Shown: positions 28,001-34,621 of the stretch, piece after piece
Layout of the letters: every line of letters begins with the position of its first letter
Numbering within the stretch: the stretch's first letter is position 1
DNA from: a virus
Length of the DNA stretch: 64,000 nt
IMG/VR virus record: IMGVR_UViG_3300010883_000007
Location: 40,453-104,452 of that record
Strand: one strand, 5' to 3'
Made by a program: the position numbers and the translations under genes
Notes under the pieces: model-generated
Databases searched by the model: none
The model's input: only the letters and a program-made list of their open reading frames with translations
Told to the model about the DNA's origin: nothing

Positions 28001-31000
28001 TTCGCTTTTTCTGCGAGGATCATACGAGCTCCTGTGGGATCGTCCCGGTCCAAAGAGAGTAGTTGTGGTGTTGGGTGTTGAGAACGGTATACCGGTGTGA
28101 CCCCGGGGAAGGTTAAATGGAAAGTGGAGACCGTCTGTTGATCCCGTTAGAATTCCGAAGCTTCCACCACTGAAACCCAACGACTCCTTCCCAGGATCCC
28201 TTATAAGGTCCCCTCGGCCTCCCTCGATTCCCACCACACCTGGATCCAACTGTCTCCACTTGTGAGACCTTTGACCCACCTCGATCGTTCCGGTGACATT
28301 AGTCATAACGATTCGAGTGTTGCCCGAGGTTCCAGGTCGCATCTGAGTCAGATTGACTGTCTTATTCTGTGTCTCTGCATATATTCCCAGCGTGCCTGTC
28401 AGTTCGTTCACCTTCCTGGCAAACTCGGCCGCGGTCTGCTGGGGGGAGGAATACAGCAGGACGGGCACCTGGCTTGGCTTTCCACCTCTAAATTTGTGCG
28501 AGTAGATGGTACCGTAGACGTCTCTGTTTGATCCCAGCGAACCATCTGGGTGAGTAAAGTTAATCACGGTGTTACCGTAGTCACCAAACACATCCAGTGT
28601 TACCTGAGTTAGGCTGACGTTAGCGCGGGCTGCTGAGGCTGCTATCTTGCCAGCATGACCGGCGGCGGCGTTGATACATGCTATCAAGCTAGTGGCCAGG
28701 GCAGTTCTGGTTGCGCCGGCGAAAGTGGACCCTGTAGTTAACAATTGGGAGGAGGACTTTGTGTACGTCCGGCCAGTCCCATCAGTTGAGAAAATTGTAA
28801 TCGTCGTGTTATTATCGGGCACACTGCGAAAGAAGATTCGACCAAACGCGAGGCTCGCACTACGTACTGAGAGCTCGTACTTTGAATTCGCGACGAGGAC
28901 GAACTCTTTCACCCCTGCCGGAGAGGCATCAAGGCCCTGTGAGCCTGTTAGGGCCAATCTTCCCCATGCCATTCCTCGTTTGCTCTGGAGGAATTTTATA
29001 TTGGCTGTCGCGTAGCCAGAGAGAAACTCTGGAGTGTCACTGTCATCAAATGATGTGGTATACCTTCCTGTGAATCCTCGGGAGGTTACCAAGCGTGATG
29101 TTGTGGGATAAGCTCCGAGCTGATTGTCCCTATCTCTAATCTCCACACGCGGGGGGAGGCCGATAAAGCCTGACTGCTTCTTATACTGGCGGACACCCTT
29201 GAGTCCGGCGTAGTAGAGGGCACGTACGTCCTCAGTACTGAGCTGCTTGGACCACACAGCAGGCTCGAACATCTCACCGTTGAGAGAATCAGAATTAGAC
29301 GAGCCATCTCCTCGAAGATGGCCCAGGATGAAGTCTAACCCCTGGTTGGTGCCTCCCACAAAATTAGCTGCAGTGGCGTTCGTCGCGTTATCGGTTATTG
29401 TTTTGTTCCCGGTCGGGCCTGGTACCGCCTGGGTTAGGGTCAGTTTTCCGGCACCATCGTTGTGGACGTGTATCTTTACACTGCCTCCAGTAAAATTAGC
29501 CACAGTTACATTGGTGGCATCGCCTGTAACTACGGTGTTTCCACTGCTGCCAGCCACTGACTGGGTTAGTGTGATCGCCTGATTGCCGTCGGCCTGGGAC
29601 GGAACAGATCCCACCGCAATCTTGCCGTTGTGGCCGGCTGCGTGCTCAATTGCGGCCTTGAGCTGGACCAGATACGCATTCTGTGTGTGCGCTGGCAGAT
29701 TGATTGCAACAGCAATTCCGCCGATGGCTGTGTGACCTGCTGCAAGAGTGCTAGCGCCGTAGTCAGATCCCGCCGCTAGCACAACACCTGTTGCCACCGA
29801 TGTTGCGTCCGCGTCCACCAGAACGTACTTCCTGAGTGTCCCATCAGCTGAGGTTATTGTGATCGTCTGCAGCGCCGACATGCCTGATGCTGCGTCCCCG
29901 TCTGTGACTGTTACAGTGGTCGAAGCTTTGATCCCGTGACCGTTGGCTGTTTCGATGCACGCCTTGAGAGAGGTTGCGGCGGCCGCGAGGGTGGCTCCGT
30001 AAAACTTGGGTGGATCCGTCGTGAGATCTTGGGCTGTGGCAGTGGTGTTTGCGTAATATACTTTTGTTGTTCCGTCTGTCGAGATAATTGTGATTGTTCC
30101 GGCGTTGGCAGGCACACCCGTAAAAGTTATAGTGCCCTGGGCACCGTGTGCCGCAGACATTAGAGTGGGAGAGGGCGTTGTGTAGTCAGGTGTTACACCC
30201 GTGCCGCCGGCAATTAGGGAATTATACCTGCCCTCCTGGCCTGCAGTCTTGGTGTATCGATCACCGTTGATGTATATCTTGACTCCGGAGCCTGCGTATG
30301 ATGTTCCGGTGGCGCTGTAGTTATTGACACCGTTCTTCCAGCAGTCAGCAAGAAGGTCAGTTCCTGAAGATCCATCGTAGGTGACTGCAACATGCACCCA
30401 ATCACCTGTTGGGATCTGGGCAGAAACATCATCTGTATAAAATAGAAGTGCCTGTGTAGATAGCGGTCCACTTCGAAGCTCAAACTTAAGGCCAAGCGAG
30501 GAATAATAGAACTTATGACCTGCGGTCTCGCCGGCGGCGATCCCGGCGACACCGGCTACCACGGGAGGCGACAGCCCGAATATACCAAAAGTTGTATCTG
30601 TTGTCTTCAGCCACACCGCAAAGGAGAAGGGTCCGTCAACCACCTTGTGAGGATCCTTACCCGTATCGACAAAGTGAAAGTCCTTGTGGGCCGCGGCACT
30701 GATGTACGAGTCTGAAGATGTGAACCGGCCGGCAAGGACGGGCGGATCAGACTCAACGTGGGATCCGGAGTGGGGTGACACCCGAACATCGTGGCCTGGA
30801 CGTGTGCCCGAGGCAAAGGTTAAGCCGGGGACAGATGTGCTGGTGGGATCGCTGTTGCCTCCCGTGAAGGACGTTGCTGTTACACCGGTGAGACCCACAG
30901 TGACAGTGGTATTACCACTGTGTCCCAGTGTTACCTGAGTCAGGGTTAGTACCCCACTTCCGTTGTCGACCACAGTAATCTTACCATTGTGGCCGCCGGA

Positions 31001-31462
31001 GGCATCTTCTATACATGCCTTAAGCGAGGTGGCAGCGAGTGCTGCAGTGGCCCCATGAAATGTACAGGGATCAGCGCCCAGGTCCTGGGCGGCCGCCTTA
31101 GGATAAATCTTGGTGGTACCGTCAGTGGAGATGATCGTGATTGTCTGCGTGTTGGTTGGCACTCCGGCGAAGGTCACAGTAGCAGTGGCCGCAGCTTGGG
31201 CCCAGGTGTCGAATCCGTGGTGGGGATCGAGTCCACTGTAGGACGCGTGGTGTCCATTTCCGGAGAGATCCCTAATACTTCCACTGCTCATGGGAAGGAA
31301 GGGATCAGAGTGCTTTGTGAATCTCCAGTGTGCAACCAACGAGTCGGCTGCTGTGTAGTGCAGCCGGCCCACGTGAGTGCCACCCGTCATCCCCGCAGAG
31401 ACCTGAAAGTTGGTGTCAAAGCGGGCCCCTGTGATCTTCTTACTTAACTTAACTTTAGCCAT
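22049..31462 (-). CDS. Giant 3137-residue virion protein, LamG-like core invaded by nested FTGG modules
   Basis: The longest gene in the window. It begins with a LamG-like jelly roll: LVAHWRF near residue 43, DLSGNGHHA, PFSFAVWLK, WVHVAVTYDG, VKIYING and GEMFEPAVWSKQLSTEDV. These strands are spread over residues 40 to about 760, because one FTGG module (30858-31192) and one nested pair (29352-30140) interrupt the fold. Another module lies at about 28558-28850, another nested pair at 26045-26820, a third nested pair at 23364-24190 and a single copy at 22795-23265. Between them are virion domains (for example VFDVSSLIDRPFLVEKI) and a smaller twice-used motif (GTKFTSELRVGDSIQL and NTKFTKEIKVGDRIAL), the second interrupted by a module. 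It is probably a long tail or baseplate appendage. No chain-cleaving or enzymatic motif was seen. It starts 3 bases after the 1051-residue gene, which carries the same modules. Confidence 0.85.
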   Translation of the reverse strand: MAKVKLSKKITGARFDTNFQVSAGMTGGTHVGRLHYTAADSLVAHWRFTKHSDPFLPMSSGSIRDLSGNGHHASYSGLDPHHGFDTWAQAAATATVTFAGVPTNTQTITIISTDGTTKIYPKAAAQDLGADPCTFHGATAALAATSLKACIEDASGGHNGKITVVDNGSGVLTLTQVTLGHSGNTTVTVGLTGVTATSFTGGNSDPTSTSVPGLTFASGTRPGHDVRVSPHSGSHVESDPPVLAGRFTSSDSYISAAAHKDFHFVDTGKDPHKVVDGPFSFAVWLKTTDTTFGIFGLSPPVVAGVAGIAAGETAGHKFYYSSLGLKFELRSGPLSTQALLFYTDDVSAQIPTGDWVHVAVTYDGSSGTDLLADCWKNGVNNYSATGTSYAGSGVKIYINGDRYTKTAGQEGRYNSLIAGGTGVTPDYTTPSPTLMSAAHGAQGTITFTGVPANAGTITIISTDGTTKVYYANTTATAQDLTTDPPKFYGATLAAAATSLKACIETANGHGIKASTTVTVTDGDAASGMSALQTITITSADGTLRKYVLVDADATSVATGVVLAAGSDYGASTLAAGHTAIGGIAVAINLPAHTQNAYLVQLKAAIEHAAGHNGKIAVGSVPSQADGNQAITLTQSVAGSSGNTVVTGDATNVTVANFTGGSVKIHVHNDGAGKLTLTQAVPGPTGNKTITDNATNATAANFVGGTNQGLDFILGHLRGDGSSNSDSLNGEMFEPAVWSKQLSTEDVRALYYAGLKGVRQYKKQSGFIGLPPRVEIRDRDNQLGAYPTTSRLVTSRGFTGRYTTSFDDSDTPEFLSGYATANIKFLQSKRGMAWGRLALTGSQGLDASPAGVKEFVLVANSKYELSVRSASLAFGRIFFRSVPDNNTTITIFSTDGTGRTYTKSSSQLLTTGSTFAGATRTALATSLIACINAAAGHAGKIAASAARANVSLTQVTLDVFGDYGNTVINFTHPDGSLGSNRDVYGTIYSHKFRGGKPSQVPVLLYSSPQQTAAEFARKVNELTGTLGIYAETQNKTVNLTQMRPGTSGNTRIVMTNVTGTIEVGQRSHKWRQLDPGVVGIEGGRGDLIRDPGKESLGFSGGSFGILTGSTDGLHFPFNLPRGHTGIPFSTPNTTTTLFGPGRSHRSSYDPRRKSENPQNLEPYREVNLFAQFGHTPVMSSDRVSGSKKGDDPDLTWDSNFTVDPSLRGSFYSTGSDPTIVGPGLSAPLWDKHRLEIDLTPSTKILSTSLKYTAKNAQSGGQTDSGPMVYFNFDEKKWERVGSHKPWPEPDTHIPESQRGGLSEDRARLRNLLDTVMVGFGQSHWQLAEASSTANASAPGFKSEGKKVPIETGFAQPTNTFGFPFHPKFAATGSQVFDVSSLIDRPFLVEKIVYEFSASLKDKQTSTPSAKYGEGISFFILNQRPANIDPGIENRAVLTKLGDQHPEAGAGKETIEMPYSGTIPTVWQLSPHSSAYGSGEGYDYDTITGTAAKTVSGSMVVAGTGTKFTSELRVGDSIQLMGNLLSRPARVTRINNDAEIIVADKATQAKTVITFGTSTLTVVDGDAVSGMTKNERVYISAAGINKSYIIVDDATSAVATGDVVTSGVTDVGGGSTASQSGTAVTIDLTGTPATQNAFLVQLKAAIEHANGHNGKLLVSDVPAQANGAQLIILTPGEAHTTAVSITSSYISQLSHTNAQVPVVGETVTLTSTDNTTKVYYAANNTNFAHSKMEFACTGTSAQIALQLQKCIENDSGHYGKLLVSRAGGILRLTQLADGSSGNRQVTNGLTAASVHGTDFYSNRLFNTFADGRDAGGIGDNTAQTIRKIIPVKYDEVGTVRDLVTFSTIGTFTTDKNVNDPTVFEKYVEDLRSFCDLVVDTASPWAHQRLTLAAPVRAPALAPGSSAWDLGGNYIEIPGLNDTTPDTDNDSLLIRFINGSRNGLGIPTGRAIRGGEFSGFERAYSVDAYQDTFRLEAPKTDRVTSPYMLMPGDKLVFGFQSPLNYAGDLAAPAFELHPGAGKLVLYGSVLRGDQEITPSSNQPLTSEAIHETLLLGTDVYDQYDTEPSFAYSGSYLENVIAGHMMTGSLPTSGSESYLLENKGVHRKVIGRVSEGTAGVTGSFLRGLKLVDHRERYYDTLLPSIAGILDINNDSLFDGRSLKVEAIVDSKFFDDAGTEISFGLSLTPNAGMLDPKANVLVISEPRSSIDGPNKIFDRDLPFSFPFEPKYSKVKRLAAERKGNKTFNVVTGSTGKVIRAGAISHIAISGSKTFLSSLGLQSYLLRTKDIDMTDVDGQRGAPVASLGDGRSRPIYSELSSSVTESVSHAGLALIGPRGGDLTFNEIDGITMLNSLYYGFGDGFFGMPAFKTFQHKNAEPIHVKGHTSTNQSDTIIGINTKFTKEIKVGDRIALSGSNPPEGGTGTHGPRSSAAIQFGGVGPITGDTIAIIDTAATVKYYRAGTAENLSPAGTGSTTVASCDVTVTNAAAASGMSELQAITLVSTDGTSKRYVLVDDAATSVATGDVLAAGSDYGSNKLVSGYGNDDLAIGGVAVAINLTGGGLSTQGDYLTQLKTAIDHENGHNPKITCSISGNTMTLAQATVGTGGSGFIPPDDVTNLTATIWSDNSAPLVFNNASGLATAVASLKTCIDSANGHGVSNIYAIAGTDTLALYQQVAGASGSMNTAITVDANAQNITASNFTHSQYGELGSSTFAIVTAISSDTQMTISSDHPNSSRAAGSLGCADGDLNSFTSANELQTVTITSSAGVTKKYVLIGIGPSGKGNSIVTGDVLAVGDFGDGFTLSEGDAAVGGIAIRTDLGAMDQGDYLTLLKTAINHTNGHNANTADSVIAVGTAPSANGEGSMSLTQKVGGSQSNTTITSTVTNITATSFTGGGLLGDGTEWQRILVDRNATIPVSGSFVRSGVSTVTTVQITWGYPHSSDSKFVYYIDQYLAQRDGGTHNGKSYIAPPVGSYTWNTANNNYRYWYSEREKTKEPVGYTTVQTAVNRDISTHVTGGMHIGVGSEVILRGFKYGVANIRPMYSSAVYRHNKFGQVRDLLEARRFTRFFTEDGVESGPVSVTFTSRPDDEGARAVNVDPESTHSQNLDVFCTSSLPYFDGLTRDRSTNPDDASGTSVMLTFE
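22795..23265 (-). repeat. FTGG module, type B
   Basis: Boundaries approximate. It contains the type B sequence of features: ELQTVTITSSAGVTKKYVLI, VTGDVLAVGDFG, AVGGIAI, a helix YLTLLKTAINHTNGHN, SLTQKVGG, NTTITSTVTNITATSFTGG. It follows a short Asp/Ser-rich linker after the second KFT-VGD motif of the giant protein. Confidence 0.65.
23364..24190 (-). repeat. Nested FTGG modules: type B inside type A
   Basis: The outer type A module begins SAAIQFGGVGPITGDTIAI at about 24190, is interrupted after STTVAS at about 24040, and resumes near 23600 with LATAVASLKTCIDSANGHG to the degenerate end ASNFTHSQ at 23364. The intervening type B copy begins TVTNAAAASGMSELQ. The whole insert splits the second KFT-VGD motif: VGDRIALSGSNPPE before it and AIVTAISSDTQMTIS after it, compared with an uninterrupted copy at about 26840-26950. 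Confidence 0.65.
26045..26820 (-). repeat. Nested FTGG modules: type B near the start of type A
   Basis: An outer strand KTVITFG at about 26820 is followed at once by a type B copy (VVDGDAVSGM through LIILTPGEAHTTAVSIT). The type A body then resumes at about 26370 (NAQVPVVGETVTLTS) and runs to NGLTAASVHG at about 26080. The outer ends have drifted (no FTGG), which suggests an older event than the copies at 29-31 kb. Confidence 0.55.
28558..28850 (-). repeat. FTGG-family module, degenerate type A
   Basis: RIFFRSVPDNNTTITIFSTDGTGRTY, then ALATSLIACINAAAGHAGKIA, VSLTQ and GNTVINF. The closing FTGG is lost. It lies between LASVRSASLAFG-like strands and a GTIYSHKFRGGKPS segment of the giant protein. 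Confidence 0.55.
29352..30140 (-). repeat. Nested FTGG modules, clearest case (type B inside type A)
   Basis: The outer type A copy starts GTITFTGVPANAGTITI at about 30140 and reaches ANGHGIKAS at about 29921. A complete type B copy then follows (TTVTVTDGDAASGM to ANFTGG at 29482). The outer copy resumes with KIHVHNDGAGKLTLTQ and ends FVGG at 29352. An intact type A copy reads straight from GHNGKI to LTLTQ, so the break is inside one structural unit. The pair itself sits between two strands of the LamG-like fold (VKIYINGDRYT before, LNGEMFEPAVW after). Confidence 0.75.
30858..31192 (-). repeat. FTGG module, type A, inside LamG-like fold
   Basis: ATATVTFAGVPTNTQTITI to ATSFTGG, about 112 residues, the cleanest single type A copy. 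It separates DLSGNGHHASYSG from GLTFASGTRPG and the later FSFAVWLK strand of the same LamG-like domain, so it occupies a surface loop of the host fold. Confidence 0.72.
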
Positions 31463-31465
31463 ATT

Positions 31466-34400
31466 CTACTTCTTGAGACCCCCGAATGCTATGGAGTCTG
31501 TGCCCTTATCCATACCAATATACACAAAACCTGCTCCGGCGGAAACATGGTTTCTCTTGAGACGGTCTTGAGCTGAGCCCGTCATGGCTGCCAGAGCAGT
31601 CGTCATTATGCCGTCTGCCAGACCTCCGGACTCACCTCCTGTGAAGGATGTTGCGACAGCATTTGTTAGGTTATCAGTCACAGTGGTGTTTCCTTCAGGA
31701 CCGCCGTCTGCCTGTGTTAGGGTTAACAGAGAGGTTCCGGATGGGTTAACCACAGTTATCTTTCCGTTGTGCCCAAGGGCTGTTTCGATGCACGCCTTGA
31801 GGGATACAGCAGCGGCGATCGGAGTGGCTCCGTAAAACTTGGGTGGATCCGTCGTGAGGTCCTCTGTCGCAGCACTGGTATTTGCGTAATACGCTTTTGA
31901 TGTTCCACTCCTTGAGATGATTGTGACAGTTCCACCATTGGCCGGAATCCGCATATCAACACTAAAATTGGCCACGGTTGAGGTTATAACAGTAGTCCAG
32001 CTGTCTCCGCTGGCCTGGGTTAACGAAAGGACCTGAGCTCCATTCGCCTGGGTTGGGACTGCTCCAACTGTTAGCCTACTACCGTGTCCCTTGGGATGTT
32101 CAATGGCCGCCTTGAGCTGAACCAGGAACTCATTCTGTGTGTCCAGGGAAGATCCGGTCGCCTTAATTGCGACAGCGATATCCCCATCATCCGCTGTTGT
32201 TGCAGAGCCCGTGTCTGACCCATCCTCCAACACAGCTCCCGTAGTAACGGTTGAGAGCTCCTCATCGACGATCCTGTAGACTCTCGTCCTGGGGGTCGTC
32301 GTACCCTTTATCGAGACAATTGTCACCTTCTGCCCCTCAGCCATGCCCGAGGCCGCATCGCCGTCGGCGACCGACACGTTCGCTAGTGCGTCATCACCCA
32401 AGACGGCAGACGGAAACTGGACTGTCGCTGTGGCCTTGATGTCTGTCCGCGTCTGCTCGTCCGTGATGCCCGCTATTCTTATGTACGCGTCCGATCCCTC
32501 TTTAAAGGGCTCGAGCTGATTAGTCCTGGGCGCAAACAGGCCCTGCATTGTGACTGGACCTGTTGATGTTGCGCCGGGGGGGAGTCTTGCTTCGAAGGTC
32601 TCGTCATCCTCCTGGGAATTAAAGGCCTGAAAGGTCGGCTCTAGAAGATCAAGCCCAAAGGTCTCAACTCCGTCGAAGTACATATCCATACCCGTCTCAT
32701 TGGGATCGTACTGCTGATCCATAAGGGTCGACTGCCTGAATATATCCTCTGTACACATATCAGCACGGATGCCGCGCGCGGTGTAGGGCAGCTCAATTGA
32801 GGATCGATCTGCGAGGCCTCTGATTGGAAATACCTCCATCACACCATCCATTAGGCTACGAGCTGATGCATCAACCATCATCTCCGGAACGACCAAGCTG
32901 AGTGGTGGTGTTCGAACAATATCAGCAGCGTTGGTAGTCATTAGGTCGTTGTACTCACTGCCGTCTTGGTAAACGTACAGCGCCTGCCCGAGGTCACGCT
33001 GGTCCCTGGCGTGATTGATTGCCACACCCAGGCCGGAACTTCTGGTGGATGTGTCAAGCTGTGGGAGGGATTTCACACCCCATGCAGGCTCGCGAATGGG
33101 AGAGTTGACCTCTAGAGATATATCAGTTAATGCCCATAGATCGTTCGACCCAGAAGCATGGTTAACTTGTACCCACTTTACACTCCATGGGCCGGGGCCA
33201 TACGGACTTAGTGACTCTGTAACTGATAAAACTGTTCCTGCTGCTAGCCCGTAGTCGCCTCCGCCGATAAAAGATACTACTGAACCACTCGCTAGGGTCT
33301 CAATTATTGTGGTGTTACCTGCGGGCCCGGTTGATGCCTGTGTAAGTGTTAACACACCTGAACTGTTATCAGCCATAGTCACCTTTCCATTGTGCCCAGT
33401 GGCTGCTGCAATACAGGCTGCGAGAGAAGTGGCGGATGCGGCGGCGGTACCGATGGTGGGGACTGGGGGGATTGCTAACAAGTCCTGTGCTGCACCAAAC
33501 GTATACACTCTAGAAGTTTCATCTGTTGAAACAATTGTTACCGCTTCGCCCGTTATAGTTGATCCGGTAAATGTCACAATTGCTGTCGCAGATGTATCTG
33601 CAGTCGCATGAGTCCTTACTGTATTCCAGGATCCGCCCTGACCAGAGAGGTCACCCCTTATCTGAAAGTGTAAATCCTGATCAGCACCGGGAACTCCGCC
33701 AGCAGAGGTCATTCCGGAAATAGCGCCCTCGGGCCCTGAAGACGTGTCGCCTCGAATCACACGATACTTTACAGTTACTTTATCCTGTAAGCTATTTGCC
33801 CTCACACCCCCCAAGCTTCCCGTGACACTCAAAAATCTATCGCCTGTGTCTGATCCCCCTACAAACCCTGAAGATGTCACATTAGTGAGTGAATTCACAA
33901 TTGTCGTATTTCCAGAAGTTCCAACAGCAGCTTGGGTTAGCTCAATCTCAACAGACTCATAATTTACTGTAATGCTGCCATTGTGACCGTTAGCGTGAGC
34001 TATACAATCTGATAAAGATTCTGCTGCACCTTCTTCATCGGTGTTTAAGAACTTTGGTGGATCTGATGTAAGATCTTCGGAGGCGGCGGCGACATATGCT
34101 TTTACCAGGCCTGCGTGGTCAGTTATCTCTATTGTCTCTCCAACTACGGTTGCGCCATCGAAAACAATAATTGCTGTGGCTGCCTTGAGAGGCTGTCCTC
34201 TCATAACCCACCACTTGTTGCCTGTTGTAGTAGCTGTGAGTACTGCCGGTGCGGTACCGGGATGCGTGCTTCCATTCGCCTCAAAAATATCAACGTTTAG
34301 GGTACCAATTGCAGCATCAAACGATCCCGCGGATGTACCGGATGCCGATCGGCTTGAGGACACAGCCATATTGCTCGGCGCGTCTAGATCATTATAGAAT

Positions 34401-34621
34401 CTATACGTCTCCATTCGCTGGCCATCGACAATCTTAACAGGGTCATTGATAGGCTGGGGCTTAAGCCCTATAAATCCGTACAGGTGATCCATTGTTCGGC
34501 AGTTGATTCCCTGCCGATACTGGTCTATTGCTGTGGTTCCGGACAGGGAGGGCGGGTATACCAGGATTGCTTGGCTTCCCTTGGAGTGGGAACCTGACAG
34601 GACTCTCTGTGTTGACGCCAT
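31466..34621 (-). CDS. Virion protein carrying three FTGG module insertions
   Basis: A protein of 1051 residues. The N-terminal 130 residues begin MASTQRVLSGSHSKGSQAILVYPPSLSG, and residues from about 345 to 680 and the C-terminal 50 form a unique virion domain (for example EPTFQAFNSQEDDETFEARLPPGATST, and near the end GAGFVYIGMDKGTDSIAFGGL). Between them sit type A modules at 33858-34185 and 33258-33600 and a nested pair at 31635-32440. Taking these out would leave about 550 residues. No enzyme motif is visible. It lies 3 bases upstream of the giant gene and directly abuts the 1205-residue gene, so all three are translated in sequence and probably form one complex near the baseplate (inference). 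Confidence 0.8.
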   Translation of the reverse strand: MASTQRVLSGSHSKGSQAILVYPPSLSGTTAIDQYRQGINCRTMDHLYGFIGLKPQPINDPVKIVDGQRMETYRFYNDLDAPSNMAVSSSRSASGTSAGSFDAAIGTLNVDIFEANGSTHPGTAPAVLTATTTGNKWWVMRGQPLKAATAIIVFDGATVVGETIEITDHAGLVKAYVAAASEDLTSDPPKFLNTDEEGAAESLSDCIAHANGHNGSITVNYESVEIELTQAAVGTSGNTTIVNSLTNVTSSGFVGGSDTGDRFLSVTGSLGGVRANSLQDKVTVKYRVIRGDTSSGPEGAISGMTSAGGVPGADQDLHFQIRGDLSGQGGSWNTVRTHATADTSATAIVTFTGSTITGEAVTIVSTDETSRVYTFGAAQDLLAIPPVPTIGTAAASATSLAACIAAATGHNGKVTMADNSSGVLTLTQASTGPAGNTTIIETLASGSVVSFIGGGDYGLAAGTVLSVTESLSPYGPGPWSVKWVQVNHASGSNDLWALTDISLEVNSPIREPAWGVKSLPQLDTSTRSSGLGVAINHARDQRDLGQALYVYQDGSEYNDLMTTNAADIVRTPPLSLVVPEMMVDASARSLMDGVMEVFPIRGLADRSSIELPYTARGIRADMCTEDIFRQSTLMDQQYDPNETGMDMYFDGVETFGLDLLEPTFQAFNSQEDDETFEARLPPGATSTGPVTMQGLFAPRTNQLEPFKEGSDAYIRIAGITDEQTRTDIKATATVQFPSAVLGDDALANVSVADGDAASGMAEGQKVTIVSIKGTTTPRTRVYRIVDEELSTVTTGAVLEDGSDTGSATTADDGDIAVAIKATGSSLDTQNEFLVQLKAAIEHPKGHGSRLTVGAVPTQANGAQVLSLTQASGDSWTTVITSTVANFSVDMRIPANGGTVTIISRSGTSKAYYANTSAATEDLTTDPPKFYGATPIAAAVSLKACIETALGHNGKITVVNPSGTSLLTLTQADGGPEGNTTVTDNLTNAVATSFTGGESGGLADGIMTTALAAMTGSAQDRLKRNHVSAGAGFVYIGMDKGTDSIAFGGLKK
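31635..32440 (-). repeat. Nested FTGG modules: type B inside the first strand of type A
   Basis: ATATVQFPS at about 32440 is broken by a type B copy (NVSVADGDAASGMAEGQ to TSTVANFS, about 32410-31960). Type A then resumes MRIPANGGTVTIIS and runs to SFTGG at 31635. Within this copy, 31824-31858 is identical over 35 bases to 29991-30025 in the giant gene, and 31778-31801 is identical over 24 bases to 29945-29968. Confidence 0.72.
33258..33600 (-). repeat. FTGG-family module, type A (ends FIGG)
   Basis: SATAIVTFTGSTITGEAVTIV to VSFIGG, about 114 residues, inserted between the ordinary virion strands WNTVRTHATADT and LAAGTVLSVTESL. Confidence 0.68.
33858..34185 (-). repeat. FTGG-family module, type A (ends FVGG)
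   Basis: ATAIIVFDGATVVGETIEI to SSGFVGG, about 110 residues. The flanking text WWVMRGQPLKA and DRFLSVTGSLGGV reads as one continuous strand region interrupted by the module. Confidence 0.68.

Noticed and set aside
22049-34621. CRISPR-like array suggested by repeated DNA
   Set aside because: The repeats are long, coding, variable and in frame, and lack short identical repeats with equal spacers.
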